Shown here in pieces: positions 8,082 to 15,332 of a DNA stretch of 32,500 bases. The DNA is taken from positions 1-32,500 of the forward strand of contig RPFO01000581.1 of assembly GCA_009746045.1 (NCBI GenBank), in the 5' to 3' direction. A program made the position numbers and the translations under genes. Position 1 is the first letter of the stretch, and each line of letters starts with the position of its first letter. The stretch comes from Mesostigma viride (Eukaryota > Streptophyta > Mesostigmatophyceae > Mesostigmatales > Mesostigmataceae). The notes beneath the pieces were generated by a model that saw only the letters and a program-made list of their open reading frames with translations, made no database searches and was not told the DNA's origin.

Positions 8082-8735
8082 TTAGTCGCTTACATACCCG
8101 CTACGTCGCTTTGTTTTGAAAGGCGTCAGGTCTCCGCTTTTGAGCACCCCCTCCAAATGCTTAGAGTCCTTTTTCTTTACCATAGCTCGCAAGTGCTGAT
8201 TTAAACCCTGTTGCGTGTTTGATCTCGGTTTAAAGCCGCAATCGCTGCATTCATAATTAACACGGTGTGACTTATCACCCCCTTCTATCCGAGCCAGCTC
8301 GGGAGGGGCTGGCAGTAAGGCGGGTGAACTGGCAGGAGGGACGGCTACGGGGATCGCGACCGGGGCGACCACTGACGTGTCGGGCTTGGCGTCGTAGGCT
8401 GACAGAGGAGGATATACCACAGGTTTCGCGTTCGCCATGATAGCGGACATAAGCATTGAATCTCTGAACCCGCGCGCCTCCGCGATTCTGCCTTTCTTGG
8501 CAGGTTGTCGCGCAGGGGTGGAATGGATGATGATAGAGTTGGTCATAGTGCTCGTGGTCGGTATTCGGGAGGTCGTGCGGACCTTGCGAATGGCTCTCTT
8601 TGTTTTCTTACTTTGCCGTTTCGAAGTCTTTCGTGCATCGTGTGCTTTATAACAGTAGCGAGATCTTTTTAAACTGTCCACTGAATCGGGCCAAAGATCT
8701 CCCCGCTTGCAGGCAATCCGGACTTTGACCTGCAT
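8082..8735 (-). CDS. Basic, proline-rich protein with a C-terminal Cys2His2-like motif
   Basis: The frame encodes up to 217 aa: a basic N-terminal part (TSKRQSKKTKRAIRKVR), a central Pro/Ala/Val-rich linker (about 104-146) and a C-terminal cluster with C163, C166, H181 and H193. The CxxC...H...H arrangement resembles a zinc finger, but the spacings (14 and 11) are longer than in classical fingers. The longest start (8733-8735) lies inside the end of the fibre gene (67-base overlap). An internal ATG at 8544-8546 gives a 154-aa product. A TTATAAAGCAC box lies between the two, so the shorter form is plausible. It may be a nucleic-acid-binding virion or regulatory protein. I do not recognise a family. 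Confidence 0.6.
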   Translation of the reverse strand: MQVKVRIACKRGDLWPDSVDSLKRSRYCYKAHDARKTSKRQSKKTKRAIRKVRTTSRIPTTSTMTNSIIIHSTPARQPAKKGRIAEARGFRDSMLMSAIMANAKPVVYPPLSAYDAKPDTSVVAPVAIPVAVPPASSPALLPAPPELARIEGGDKSHRVNYECSDCGFKPRSNTQQGLNQHLRAMVKKKDSKHLEGVLKSGDLTPFKTKRRSGYVSD

Positions 8736-10762
8736 TTAAGGGGAGGATCAATATACACCACTGCACTTCCAGAACCAAACGGCTTGTCCACCCTCAAAAT
8801 TATCTCGTAGAAGCCGTCAGCCTCATCACAGCCTGGAGCGACTCGCCAAGACGGACCGACAAGGAGCCTGCCAGTTGTGCCAGGCCCATAAATGAAATTC
8901 ACGGCATCTGGCAGAAGTCTGTAGGGGTGGCCGATGTCCAGAAGGGCGGGCGCACCTTGCGTGAATTGGACCCGGAGATAGAACGCGCTAAGCGTGGTCG
9001 GGGAGGATATGACAGCCCCGTTTTGATCTCGAAAGCTCACAGTTCCCTTTGGTCCGAGTTCCCAGAGCTCTGGCTGCATGTAGTCATAGGCCACCGTTCG
9101 CATCCCGGTTATCGAGAATGGGATTCTATGGGCCTCGCGCTCGTCTGTGTATACGGCCTCGTTAAAATACGACGTCGTGCCTATCTGCACATTACCGTCT
9201 CCGTAGAATTTGGCAGTAGATGATTCCATGTATATGAGGGTGGTGTTTGGGTTGAATGAAACCGTCGGAATAAACGTCGCCGTGAACAAGTGTGTCAGAC
9301 CTCCAAGGGACGGTGTAAAGGTCGCTGATAGCTCGATCGACACATTGATCCACCTATCACCTGCTCCGTTTACAGTCGAAGAAGTGGTCAACGTACCTCC
9401 GGCCCATTCCGACCCCTTTACAAGAGTGCCGAACAGGTTGGTGGTACTCAATGACCCGTAATTGTATCGTAGCGACACTGTGAATTTTTTTATATGCGGG
9501 AGGTCTGGCAATACCCCGTATACGGAAACGGGGTACGTCATCGGAACGTTCCCATAGTCGTATGACGGCAACTTGGCAACGGCGTGGACGAGATTGTCTT
9601 TTGTGAGCGGGAGTTCGCGGTAGTACAGGTTCGTCTCGCCGGGGACTAGGGAGGTAGTAACGTAACTACCCAAGATTGAGCAAGACAACCCACCAGTTCC
9701 GCGGTGCGTTAGACGTATCGTGTTCCCAGACGTCGAATAAAGACCAGTCGAGTTTGTCGACGTGAAGGAAACAAACTCGGTATTGTTTGTGTCATCCACC
9801 AGTTCGCTGACATTGATGATTGTCTGGTCAGCGCTGTCGAGATAAAAAACGATCCTGAGTTGACCAGGTGAGTATGGGGCCACAATTCCTGTCGGAGAGG
9901 ACGTAAAAATCCCTCCAACGCCGTTAGATAACTTGGTCATGTTGCTTAGACCCGTTGGCGCCCAATAGGAGATGTATCGATCCACCAACCCGTCAGAACG
10001 CCTCCTGAACGCCACCCAAAAAGTCGTCTTACTAGCCCACGTCGCATCGAGGGTATACTGGGTTGCAATCTTGAGGTTTTGATACAACCCGACCTTCCCC
10101 TCGGTTTTATTTATGTTGATCCCGCACACTGACCACCAGTTGTCAGCGGCACCGTTATTTCTCCAGCACTCGTGGCCGTCCGTAAAGGCGGGGTGGTATT
10201 TGCCAGTGAGGTCGTTGTGGTCTGACAAGGAAACGAACGCGCTACCGGACGGCACATTGAGCTCGAAGCATATCACGAAGGGGCCATCGATCTCTTCGTC
10301 TGTGAACACCACACATTTCGAGGGAGGTGTGGCATCGTTGGCCGCCAGCGCATAAAAACTTGTTGGGCTCGGTGGGTAGTCGTACTGAGTGTGCGATGGC
10401 TGTAACAGTGTCTTGGAGTCTCGCGAAAAGTGGAGAAGGCTATAAAAAGTTGTAGATGGACCGTATACAGTCACTGTCTCTCCAGTTATGTTCGGAGTGT
10501 CGCGAGGACACGAGAAACGCGGGACGACCTGCACCTCTTTCAAGGACGAGTTTGATAGCAGGTGGTTAATGATCCCTGCACCGCTCACGGATCCCTGGCT
10601 GACCCCGTCGACCATCACCTCGAAGCTGGTCGCCGTGTGCTCGGTACTGCCCCATCCCGTGTCGTGGTCAGCATGCACTTGGACGCCTATTCTAGCCGGT
10701 TTGGTGGTTGAGAAGAACCTGCTAGGGGATCGGATAGCTGGAACGAGAGGGTCCGTCTTCAC
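8669..10762 (-). CDS. Large beta-rich probable fibre protein (C-terminal part?), 697 codons
   Basis: This is a long open frame rich in Ser, Thr, Gly, Tyr and Trp, which suggests stacked beta-strands as in fibres or receptor-binding proteins. A stretch around residues 175-300 (HNDLTGKYHPAFTDG, NNGAADNWWSVCG, TTFWVAFRRRSDGLVDRY) looks like a lectin or LamG-type jelly roll. That is a guess from pattern. No signal peptide or membrane segment is seen. The frame opens with GTG at 10760-10762; the first ATG (10613-10615) would drop 49 residues. The frame is open upstream to a stop at 10832-10834 and so overlaps the end of the preceding ORF. Reading through by a -1 shift would join the two into one long fibre. 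Whether this is one gene with a frameshift or two genes is unresolved. Confidence 0.65.
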   Translation of the reverse strand: MKTDPLVPAIRSPSRFFSTTKPARIGVQVHADHDTGWGSTEHTATSFEVMVDGVSQGSVSGAGIINHLLSNSSLKEVQVVPRFSCPRDTPNITGETVTVYGPSTTFYSLLHFSRDSKTLLQPSHTQYDYPPSPTSFYALAANDATPPSKCVVFTDEEIDGPFVICFELNVPSGSAFVSLSDHNDLTGKYHPAFTDGHECWRNNGAADNWWSVCGININKTEGKVGLYQNLKIATQYTLDATWASKTTFWVAFRRRSDGLVDRYISYWAPTGLSNMTKLSNGVGGIFTSSPTGIVAPYSPGQLRIVFYLDSADQTIINVSELVDDTNNTEFVSFTSTNSTGLYSTSGNTIRLTHRGTGGLSCSILGSYVTTSLVPGETNLYYRELPLTKDNLVHAVAKLPSYDYGNVPMTYPVSVYGVLPDLPHIKKFTVSLRYNYGSLSTTNLFGTLVKGSEWAGGTLTTSSTVNGAGDRWINVSIELSATFTPSLGGLTHLFTATFIPTVSFNPNTTLIYMESSTAKFYGDGNVQIGTTSYFNEAVYTDEREAHRIPFSITGMRTVAYDYMQPELWELGPKGTVSFRDQNGAVISSPTTLSAFYLRVQFTQGAPALLDIGHPYRLLPDAVNFIYGPGTTGRLLVGPSWRVAPGCDEADGFYEIILRVDKPFGSGSAVVYIDPPLKCRSKSGLPASGEIFGPIQWTV

Positions 10763-10767
10763 AACGC

Positions 10768-11904
10768 CTATGATCGCGCCTTTCGCTGTGTCGTCGAGGT
10801 CGTGATGGTCCCGTCGTCGTATATTGTCACATCAGCCGACAGATATTTGCCGTTGTCCGCCGAAGTCAACGCGCAGGTCACGGCGTCCTCACCTCGCAGG
10901 CCTCCGTCCTCTTCTAGCTTAAACCCACCGTTAGTACTAGTCAAAGAGACCTCGTCTACATTCCAAGTGATAGGAAGCTTCCTTTGATAGGCGGATGGGG
11001 TCGTGTTTTGAATGCCTAACTTGACATTCGGTATTGCTCCATCGCTTATCAATACCCATGTTCTGTGTGGCGTGGTGTTCTCCCAGTAACCCCCGTTCGT
11101 AGGGTCGATCCGCCCGATGTCCCAGGCCGTCAGAGGGGCGTACGTGCGCGTGATGTGGAGTGCGTTTGAGAGTTTTTGCACCCTATTCAGGTCCCTAGTC
11201 GTCGCAAAACCGATTTGAGAGAAACTCATTAGTTTTCCAAAGTATGCATGACCGCTGCTTCCAAAATGGATTTCGTCAATGTGAGGACCGTCTACAGCCT
11301 GACTTGCATTGGTGGGATCCAACGCCCCAAGCACCTGCACTTGATACGTGCATTTTCCAGCACTGTCGCCTCCCGTGACAGTGTAGGGAAGAATTATGCG
11401 GATATCCTGGTTGTTTGTGATCGTAAAAGTGGTCCCCGGGGCAGACGATGTGCCGTCCTCATACTGGATGATGAACATTGCGTTAGGATCTGGCAATGTG
11501 GTGTATCCAACATCGTGTCTATCAAAAAGCCAGTCAATCTGATCGCGAGTCAATATTCGGTCTGCGACGATTTCCGAAACTGTCGCATATTGGTCGAGCA
11601 GTCGAAGAGACGAAATCCTGATCCAATCTGCGACAATGCCCCCGTCGACCTCTAATAGCCCGCTTGACTCTCCCGTCGTAACCACGGTCCACTCGCCGTA
11701 ACTGTCGCCCAACCTCACCCGTGTCGGGGCGCTTGGGTACACATAGCGGACCCCGTTAACGGTAACGTGCCTGTCGAACGGATGGACCTGCAGTTGAAGG
11801 GCTTGGACATCGCTTTCTATGTCCACGAGCTGTTCATCCAAATCATCTTCATCGAGCCCTGTGCTAAGGTTATAATTTGCCAGGTTCGAACTAACAACGA
11901 CCAT
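10768..11904 (-). CDS. Probable fibre/tail-like virion protein (N-terminal part?), 378 aa
   Basis: The first gene of the minus-strand block begins at the ATG 11902-11904, next to the central promoter. The N-terminus has an acidic coiled-coil-like stretch (LDEDDLDEQLVDIESDVQALQLQV), as in trimeric fibre stalks. A beta-rich region follows with Gly, Thr and Tyr. The C-terminus (YLSADVTIYDDGTITT) looks like an interrupted repeat or domain, because it ends in a short basic tail and a stop just where the next ORF opens in the -1 frame. No known family is recognised. Its position and composition suggest that it and the 697-codon frame form the attachment fibre. Confidence 0.65.
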   Translation of the reverse strand: MVVVSSNLANYNLSTGLDEDDLDEQLVDIESDVQALQLQVHPFDRHVTVNGVRYVYPSAPTRVRLGDSYGEWTVVTTGESSGLLEVDGGIVADWIRISSLRLLDQYATVSEIVADRILTRDQIDWLFDRHDVGYTTLPDPNAMFIIQYEDGTSSAPGTTFTITNNQDIRIILPYTVTGGDSAGKCTYQVQVLGALDPTNASQAVDGPHIDEIHFGSSGHAYFGKLMSFSQIGFATTRDLNRVQKLSNALHITRTYAPLTAWDIGRIDPTNGGYWENTTPHRTWVLISDGAIPNVKLGIQNTTPSAYQRKLPITWNVDEVSLTSTNGGFKLEEDGGLRGEDAVTCALTSADNGKYLSADVTIYDDGTITTSTTQRKARS

Positions 11905-11942
11905 CGTGTTTAATATTATCTAACACAATCTATAAAGTGCAG
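11905..11942. promoter_or_regulatory. Central divergent promoter region
   Basis: Only 38 bp separate the starts of the two gene blocks. The stretch is AT-rich. On the minus strand it carries TTAGATAATATTAAAC, 5-20 bases before the fibre start. On the plus strand CTATAAAG sits just before the ATG at 11943. Both directions probably start from this gap. Confidence 0.5.
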
Positions 11943-12467
11943 ATGGATACAGCCCCAAACGCCCCCGATTCGCCCACTAGCCCCATTTCGGCCGACGTGC
12001 CGCCAGAGTCTCTGAAGAGCGAGGAAGTGGTCTGGATAAGAAGCAGAAAAGGTCAGCCGCTCACGGAAGAACAGAAGCAGGCCCTTAGGGACAAGATGAG
12101 GCCATATCATCAGAGACGCATTGAGGAGCGAGCTAGACAGCGGAGAGAGGAACGAGAGGCTGAGATCACCAAACGCAAGGTCTTAGAAAAAGAGCTTGAA
12201 CTCCAGCGTCAAAGGCTCGTCGAGCTTGAACTGGAAGAAAAAAGGAACAAATACCGCATTGAGCGTTTACTCGCGGCGGAGGAAGTGGCAGAGACGCCGA
12301 CAGACACTCCTCGCCCACGTCGTGGCCGAAAGCCAAAGGAGGACATCGAGCAGGAGGAGCGCGTGCAGGCTGCTAAGCCAGCGAAGACAGCGCCAGCTCC
12401 GACGCCTTATGAGCAGAGAATGATGGCAATCCGCGCTTCACTTCTGGCTTCTCTGAATGATGACTAA
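11943..12467 (+). CDS. Charged coiled-coil protein with AT-hook, 174 aa
   Basis: The ATG at 11943 is chosen over an in-frame GTG six bases upstream. The N-terminus (about 1-28) is Pro/Ser rich. Residues about 35-120 are dominated by Arg, Glu, Lys and Leu in a heptad-like pattern (RRIEERARQRREEREAEI and onward), a long coiled coil. A basic RPRRGRKPKED segment follows, an AT-hook-like DNA-binding element (core RGRKP). The C-terminal tail is Ala/Pro rich and ends in a helix. It is the first gene of the plus block and is followed after 25 bases by the packaging ATPase. This would suit a DNA-binding scaffold or packaging cofactor. The family is not recognised. Confidence 0.65.
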   Translation: MDTAPNAPDSPTSPISADVPPESLKSEEVVWIRSRKGQPLTEEQKQALRDKMRPYHQRRIEERARQRREEREAEITKRKVLEKELELQRQRLVELELEEKRNKYRIERLLAAEEVAETPTDTPRPRRGRKPKEDIEQEERVQAAKPAKTAPAPTPYEQRMMAIRASLLASLNDD

Positions 12468-12492
12468 AATCTTTGCTAGTAGGTAGACTTAA

Positions 12493-13377
12493 ATGCCGGA
12501 AATCGAGAGCGTACCGATTGAGACCCCGTTGGCCAACAAAGACTTGCAGCTGAGATATGCCAAGACGCGCAAGGTTCCATCTAACGCACCCAAGCTGCAC
12601 TTCATCGCGTCGTTTGTGGGAATGCGAGGGACAGGAAAGACGACAGCGGCTATCAACATGTTAAAAGCATACTTTGACGCACACTCCTTTGATAAGCTGT
12701 ATCTGATTTCGGGATCGGCGACTACTGAGCCGAAATATAAGCTGCTACCAACGCCTACGATGAGCATGGAGACGTACTCTGATAGCGGCTTCGAGGAGAT
12801 GGTGATTGACATCAAGAGGAACCTGACTGAGTACGAAGAATACCAGCGGGACCTAAAGGTGTGGGAGAAATTCAAAAAGGAGTTCCTAGATGGCCAGAAG
12901 ACGGAGGAGGATATGGACCTCAACATGTACCTAACCTTGGACAGACTCCAATTCAAGGAACCAGAGACTAGGTTCCAATACGGACCTCCATCCTCGGTCA
13001 TTCTCATCGACGACATGGCAGGATCAAAACTGTACAGAGCGGATTCGAAAGGGCCTGTTTCATCCTTTGCATTCAAACACAGGCACCTATTGACATCGAT
13101 GGTTTTTGTCAATCAGTCGTTTACTAGCGCTGGTGTGCCTAGGTCGGTCAGGGCGAACGTTTCCTTCCTCGTGCTGTTTCGCACAAAAGACAGACGAGCA
13201 TCGCGACAGATCGCCGAAGAGTCGGCAGGTCATACATCGCCCGAGGACTTTATGGCTCTGTGGGAACACGCGACAAAGAACAGCCCTCACGACTTCTTTG
13301 CCATCGACAACGACGAAGCAGATGATGCCAAACGGTATAGAAAGAACTTTGACACCTATTTGGTCCTAAAAAAATAA
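12493..13377 (+). CDS. DNA packaging ATPase (A32/FtsK-HerA type)
   Basis: The 294-aa protein has the layout of viral genome-packaging ATPases. The Walker A motif is GMRGTGKT at 43-50. Walker B is SVILIDD at about 168-174, with the two acidic residues at its end. A segment FVNQSFTSAG around 205-213 carries the polar sensor residue. An arginine-rich region (RSVRANV, RTKDRRASRQ) follows. The size is usual for PLV and virophage ATPases, which pump the genome into pre-formed capsids at a vertex. The insert at about 90-165 is charged and probably helical. The start ATG at 12493 is the only sensible one. The gene sits between the coiled-coil/AT-hook protein and a second AT-hook protein. No key residue is missing, so it should be active. 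Confidence 0.9.
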   Translation: MPEIESVPIETPLANKDLQLRYAKTRKVPSNAPKLHFIASFVGMRGTGKTTAAINMLKAYFDAHSFDKLYLISGSATTEPKYKLLPTPTMSMETYSDSGFEEMVIDIKRNLTEYEEYQRDLKVWEKFKKEFLDGQKTEEDMDLNMYLTLDRLQFKEPETRFQYGPPSSVILIDDMAGSKLYRADSKGPVSSFAFKHRHLLTSMVFVNQSFTSAGVPRSVRANVSFLVLFRTKDRRASRQIAEESAGHTSPEDFMALWEHATKNSPHDFFAIDNDEADDAKRYRKNFDTYLVLKK

Positions 13378-13404
13378 TTTCTCTTTCAATTATATACACG
13401 CGAT

Positions 13405-13803
13405 ATGGAGCCTGCCATGACAGAGGGACCGGTTAGGAACGCATACAAGGATCGGCGAGAGCTTGTTCTAAACATGCAGTCAGTTGTTCGCTATCTCACA
13501 GGCGCCCGCCTCGCACCAAAAATCCACGAGAGGATGGCCACTTTCCTGCGAGAGTGTGGGTATGAAGGGGAGCTCCCAGTTTCCCATACCGGGATCGATC
13601 ACGAGAGTCGCCAAAAACTCGTTCACATCCTCTCGCAAAACAAGAGACCGCGCGGACCTGTCAAGAAAATAGGGGCCCCTCAATACCTGAAAACAAATAA
13701 CAATAATAGCCCCGATGGCCCACGAAAACGGGGTAGGCCTCCAGGGGTGAAGGACTCAAAGCCAAGAACTCGCAGGTGCGGCAAGTCTGTTCGTTCGAAA
13801 TGA
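13405..13803 (+). CDS. AT-hook DNA-binding protein, 132 aa
   Basis: The N-terminal 75 residues look helical and have no known motif. The C-terminal third is very basic and contains a classical AT-hook, PRKRGRPPGVKD, with the core RGRP, preceded by a run of Asn. AT-hooks bind the minor groove of AT-rich DNA. The AT-rich loops of the terminal hairpins and the AT-rich gaps between genes are possible targets, which is an inference. The start is the ATG at 13405, after TTTCTCTTTCAATTATATAC, an element shared with the next two plus-strand genes. The gene ends 36 bases before the recombinase. Confidence 0.7.
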   Translation: MEPAMTEGPVRNAYKDRRELVLNMQSVVRYLTGARLAPKIHERMATFLRECGYEGELPVSHTGIDHESRQKLVHILSQNKRPRGPVKKIGAPQYLKTNNNNSPDGPRKRGRPPGVKDSKPRTRRCGKSVRSK

Positions 13804-13839
13804 AAAAAATTTTTCTCTGTTATAAGTATCACCACAAAA

Positions 13840-15120
13840 ATGACAAGAGCTTTCAAAAACACCCCGGAACGCCGCGAGCAGCTTCGACGAGCTCAGGCGA
13901 AACGACGCGCCAACTTCCGAGATATCACGAATTGCATCTCAACGAAGTCAAAGGTTGGAAAGGGGGTGTGGAACCCATCTGACCGATGGATAAACAACCA
14001 CCCGGATTGCGCGGAAAAAATAGGGCTCCACAAGAAAGAAGCAGAAGTCGCAGATGATACGCATATGATAGACGACGACGACGAACCCATTCAAGCCCCA
14101 CCGACTCGGCACAGTGGGCGATATTGGACCCTGAACGAGGCAGCCAATGTCGCAGAGGGGCGACCAGAATTTCATCCCATTGGCGTGGATCGCGGAAGGG
14201 AGCTTGGCCCAGTGAAGAGGACAGCGGTTCAGTACATCGGACGACTAACGACGCTGCTGCGAGCTCTGGGATGCCCGTCCGATGAATCAGTCGACTGCCT
14301 AGCTGATGTCGACCGTGTCTTGAGGGTCGCGAAAGAGACTGCGAAACCTGTCAAGAAGGTTAAGGACCCCGAGCAGACCTGGCTTGCAGGAGAGCGCAAC
14401 TTTCTGGCTGTCATCAACGCCGTGAACAAACTCATGCCCGGGGACAAGCAACTTCCGAAGTCTGTCACTGATAAATATGTCGAGCGCATTAGAAAGACGT
14501 TTGAGGGGCGCTTTGAGCGGCTTCTGGAACGGTCTAAAAACGAGCCTCTTAACTATGACTACGCGGAACTCCAGGGGATTAGAGACAAGGAAGTGAGCAA
14601 AGACAAGACATCCGATGCGGCCTTGATGGGATTGCTCTATCTCTCTGGCCCTGAGCTGCCTCCCACGCGATACAATTTCTACAACACGCGAGTCATGGAC
14701 TCGATCCACCAGCTCAAGGAGAACGAGAACGGGTATATTCCGAGCGAGCACAGGATCGTGTTGCGAGATTACAAGACAGTCGGCACGTTTAAGGAGTACA
14801 ACAACGTCATCCCCGCGAAATACAAAGCGCTCCGTGCCGCGATGGCGAGGAGGAAGGATCAGACGTATATTTTCGAAGATCCGAAGAAACCCGGCGATCC
14901 GATGCCTCATAGCATGTTTGCATCCATCTACAACCGAGTGTATCACGGCATCAACAATACACGTAGGGCCTTTATCACTGAGTTTTCGAAGCACGCGGAG
15001 TCCGCTGACAGGTATGAGATCGGGCGTCTCATGGGGCACGACGCCCAAACGGCGCTCGTGTATGAGAGGGCGGCGACTGGGCCGAGGAGGGGTCGTTCGC
15101 GCCGCGCCAAGAAGACATGA
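13840..15120 (+). CDS. Tyrosine recombinase (integrase)
   Basis: In this 426-aa protein the C-terminal half carries the catalytic set of tyrosine recombinases. Arg277 is in PPTRYNF, Lys312 in RDYKTVG (the beta-turn lysine), Arg375 in NNTRRAFIT (the position of the HxxR arginine, with Asn in place of His), His400 in LMGHD, and the nucleophile Tyr408 in LVYERA. The N-terminal half holds a basic segment and a helical region at about 120-215, which fits the core-binding domain. The last 14 residues are very basic. The enzyme should cut and rejoin DNA at short inverted-repeat sites and is the only integration enzyme seen in this virus. The 52-bp hairpins at both ends are candidate substrates. The start ATG at 13840 follows TTTTTCTCTGTTATAAGTATC. 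Confidence 0.85.
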   Translation: MTRAFKNTPERREQLRRAQAKRRANFRDITNCISTKSKVGKGVWNPSDRWINNHPDCAEKIGLHKKEAEVADDTHMIDDDDEPIQAPPTRHSGRYWTLNEAANVAEGRPEFHPIGVDRGRELGPVKRTAVQYIGRLTTLLRALGCPSDESVDCLADVDRVLRVAKETAKPVKKVKDPEQTWLAGERNFLAVINAVNKLMPGDKQLPKSVTDKYVERIRKTFEGRFERLLERSKNEPLNYDYAELQGIRDKEVSKDKTSDAALMGLLYLSGPELPPTRYNFYNTRVMDSIHQLKENENGYIPSEHRIVLRDYKTVGTFKEYNNVIPAKYKALRAAMARRKDQTYIFEDPKKPGDPMPHSMFASIYNRVYHGINNTRRAFITEFSKHAESADRYEIGRLMGHDAQTALVYERAATGPRRGRSRRAKKT

Positions 15121-15332
15121 CCAAAAGGAAACAAAAATTTTACAATTGGAAACAACAAATTTTTAATGGAAACACGCATTTTTATAAGCAAAACTTTTTC
15201 TACGGCACTCGTTTTGGGCGGATTTGCGCCCGCCGAGGACTTTTTGGTACGGAAAGAAACAGCCCAACTTTATAAAGGGAAACAAGGATAAAAAATTTTC
15301 TCATCTATTTTTTATAATACAAAGTTGCTGAC
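15121..15332. promoter_or_regulatory. AT-rich intergenic region upstream of primase-helicase
   Basis: This is the longest gap inside the plus block. It is made of short repeated phrases of the form GGAAAC followed by A/T runs (about 15126, 15148, 15169, 15281), with a hairpin GGGCGGATTTGCGCCC at about 15218. Near the gene it has AAAATTTTCTCATC and TTTTTTATAATAC, which match the signals in front of other viral genes. It could hold the promoter, and the repeats might bind the AT-hook proteins or be an internal origin; that is speculation. Confidence 0.45.

Noticed and set aside
12489-13112. 207-codon minus-strand frame
   Set aside because: It is antisense to the packaging ATPase, where Walker A and B motifs identify the coding strand.
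14299-15048. 249-codon minus-strand frame
   Set aside because: It is antisense to the recombinase, whose catalytic motifs are clear; the minus frame has no recognisable domain.
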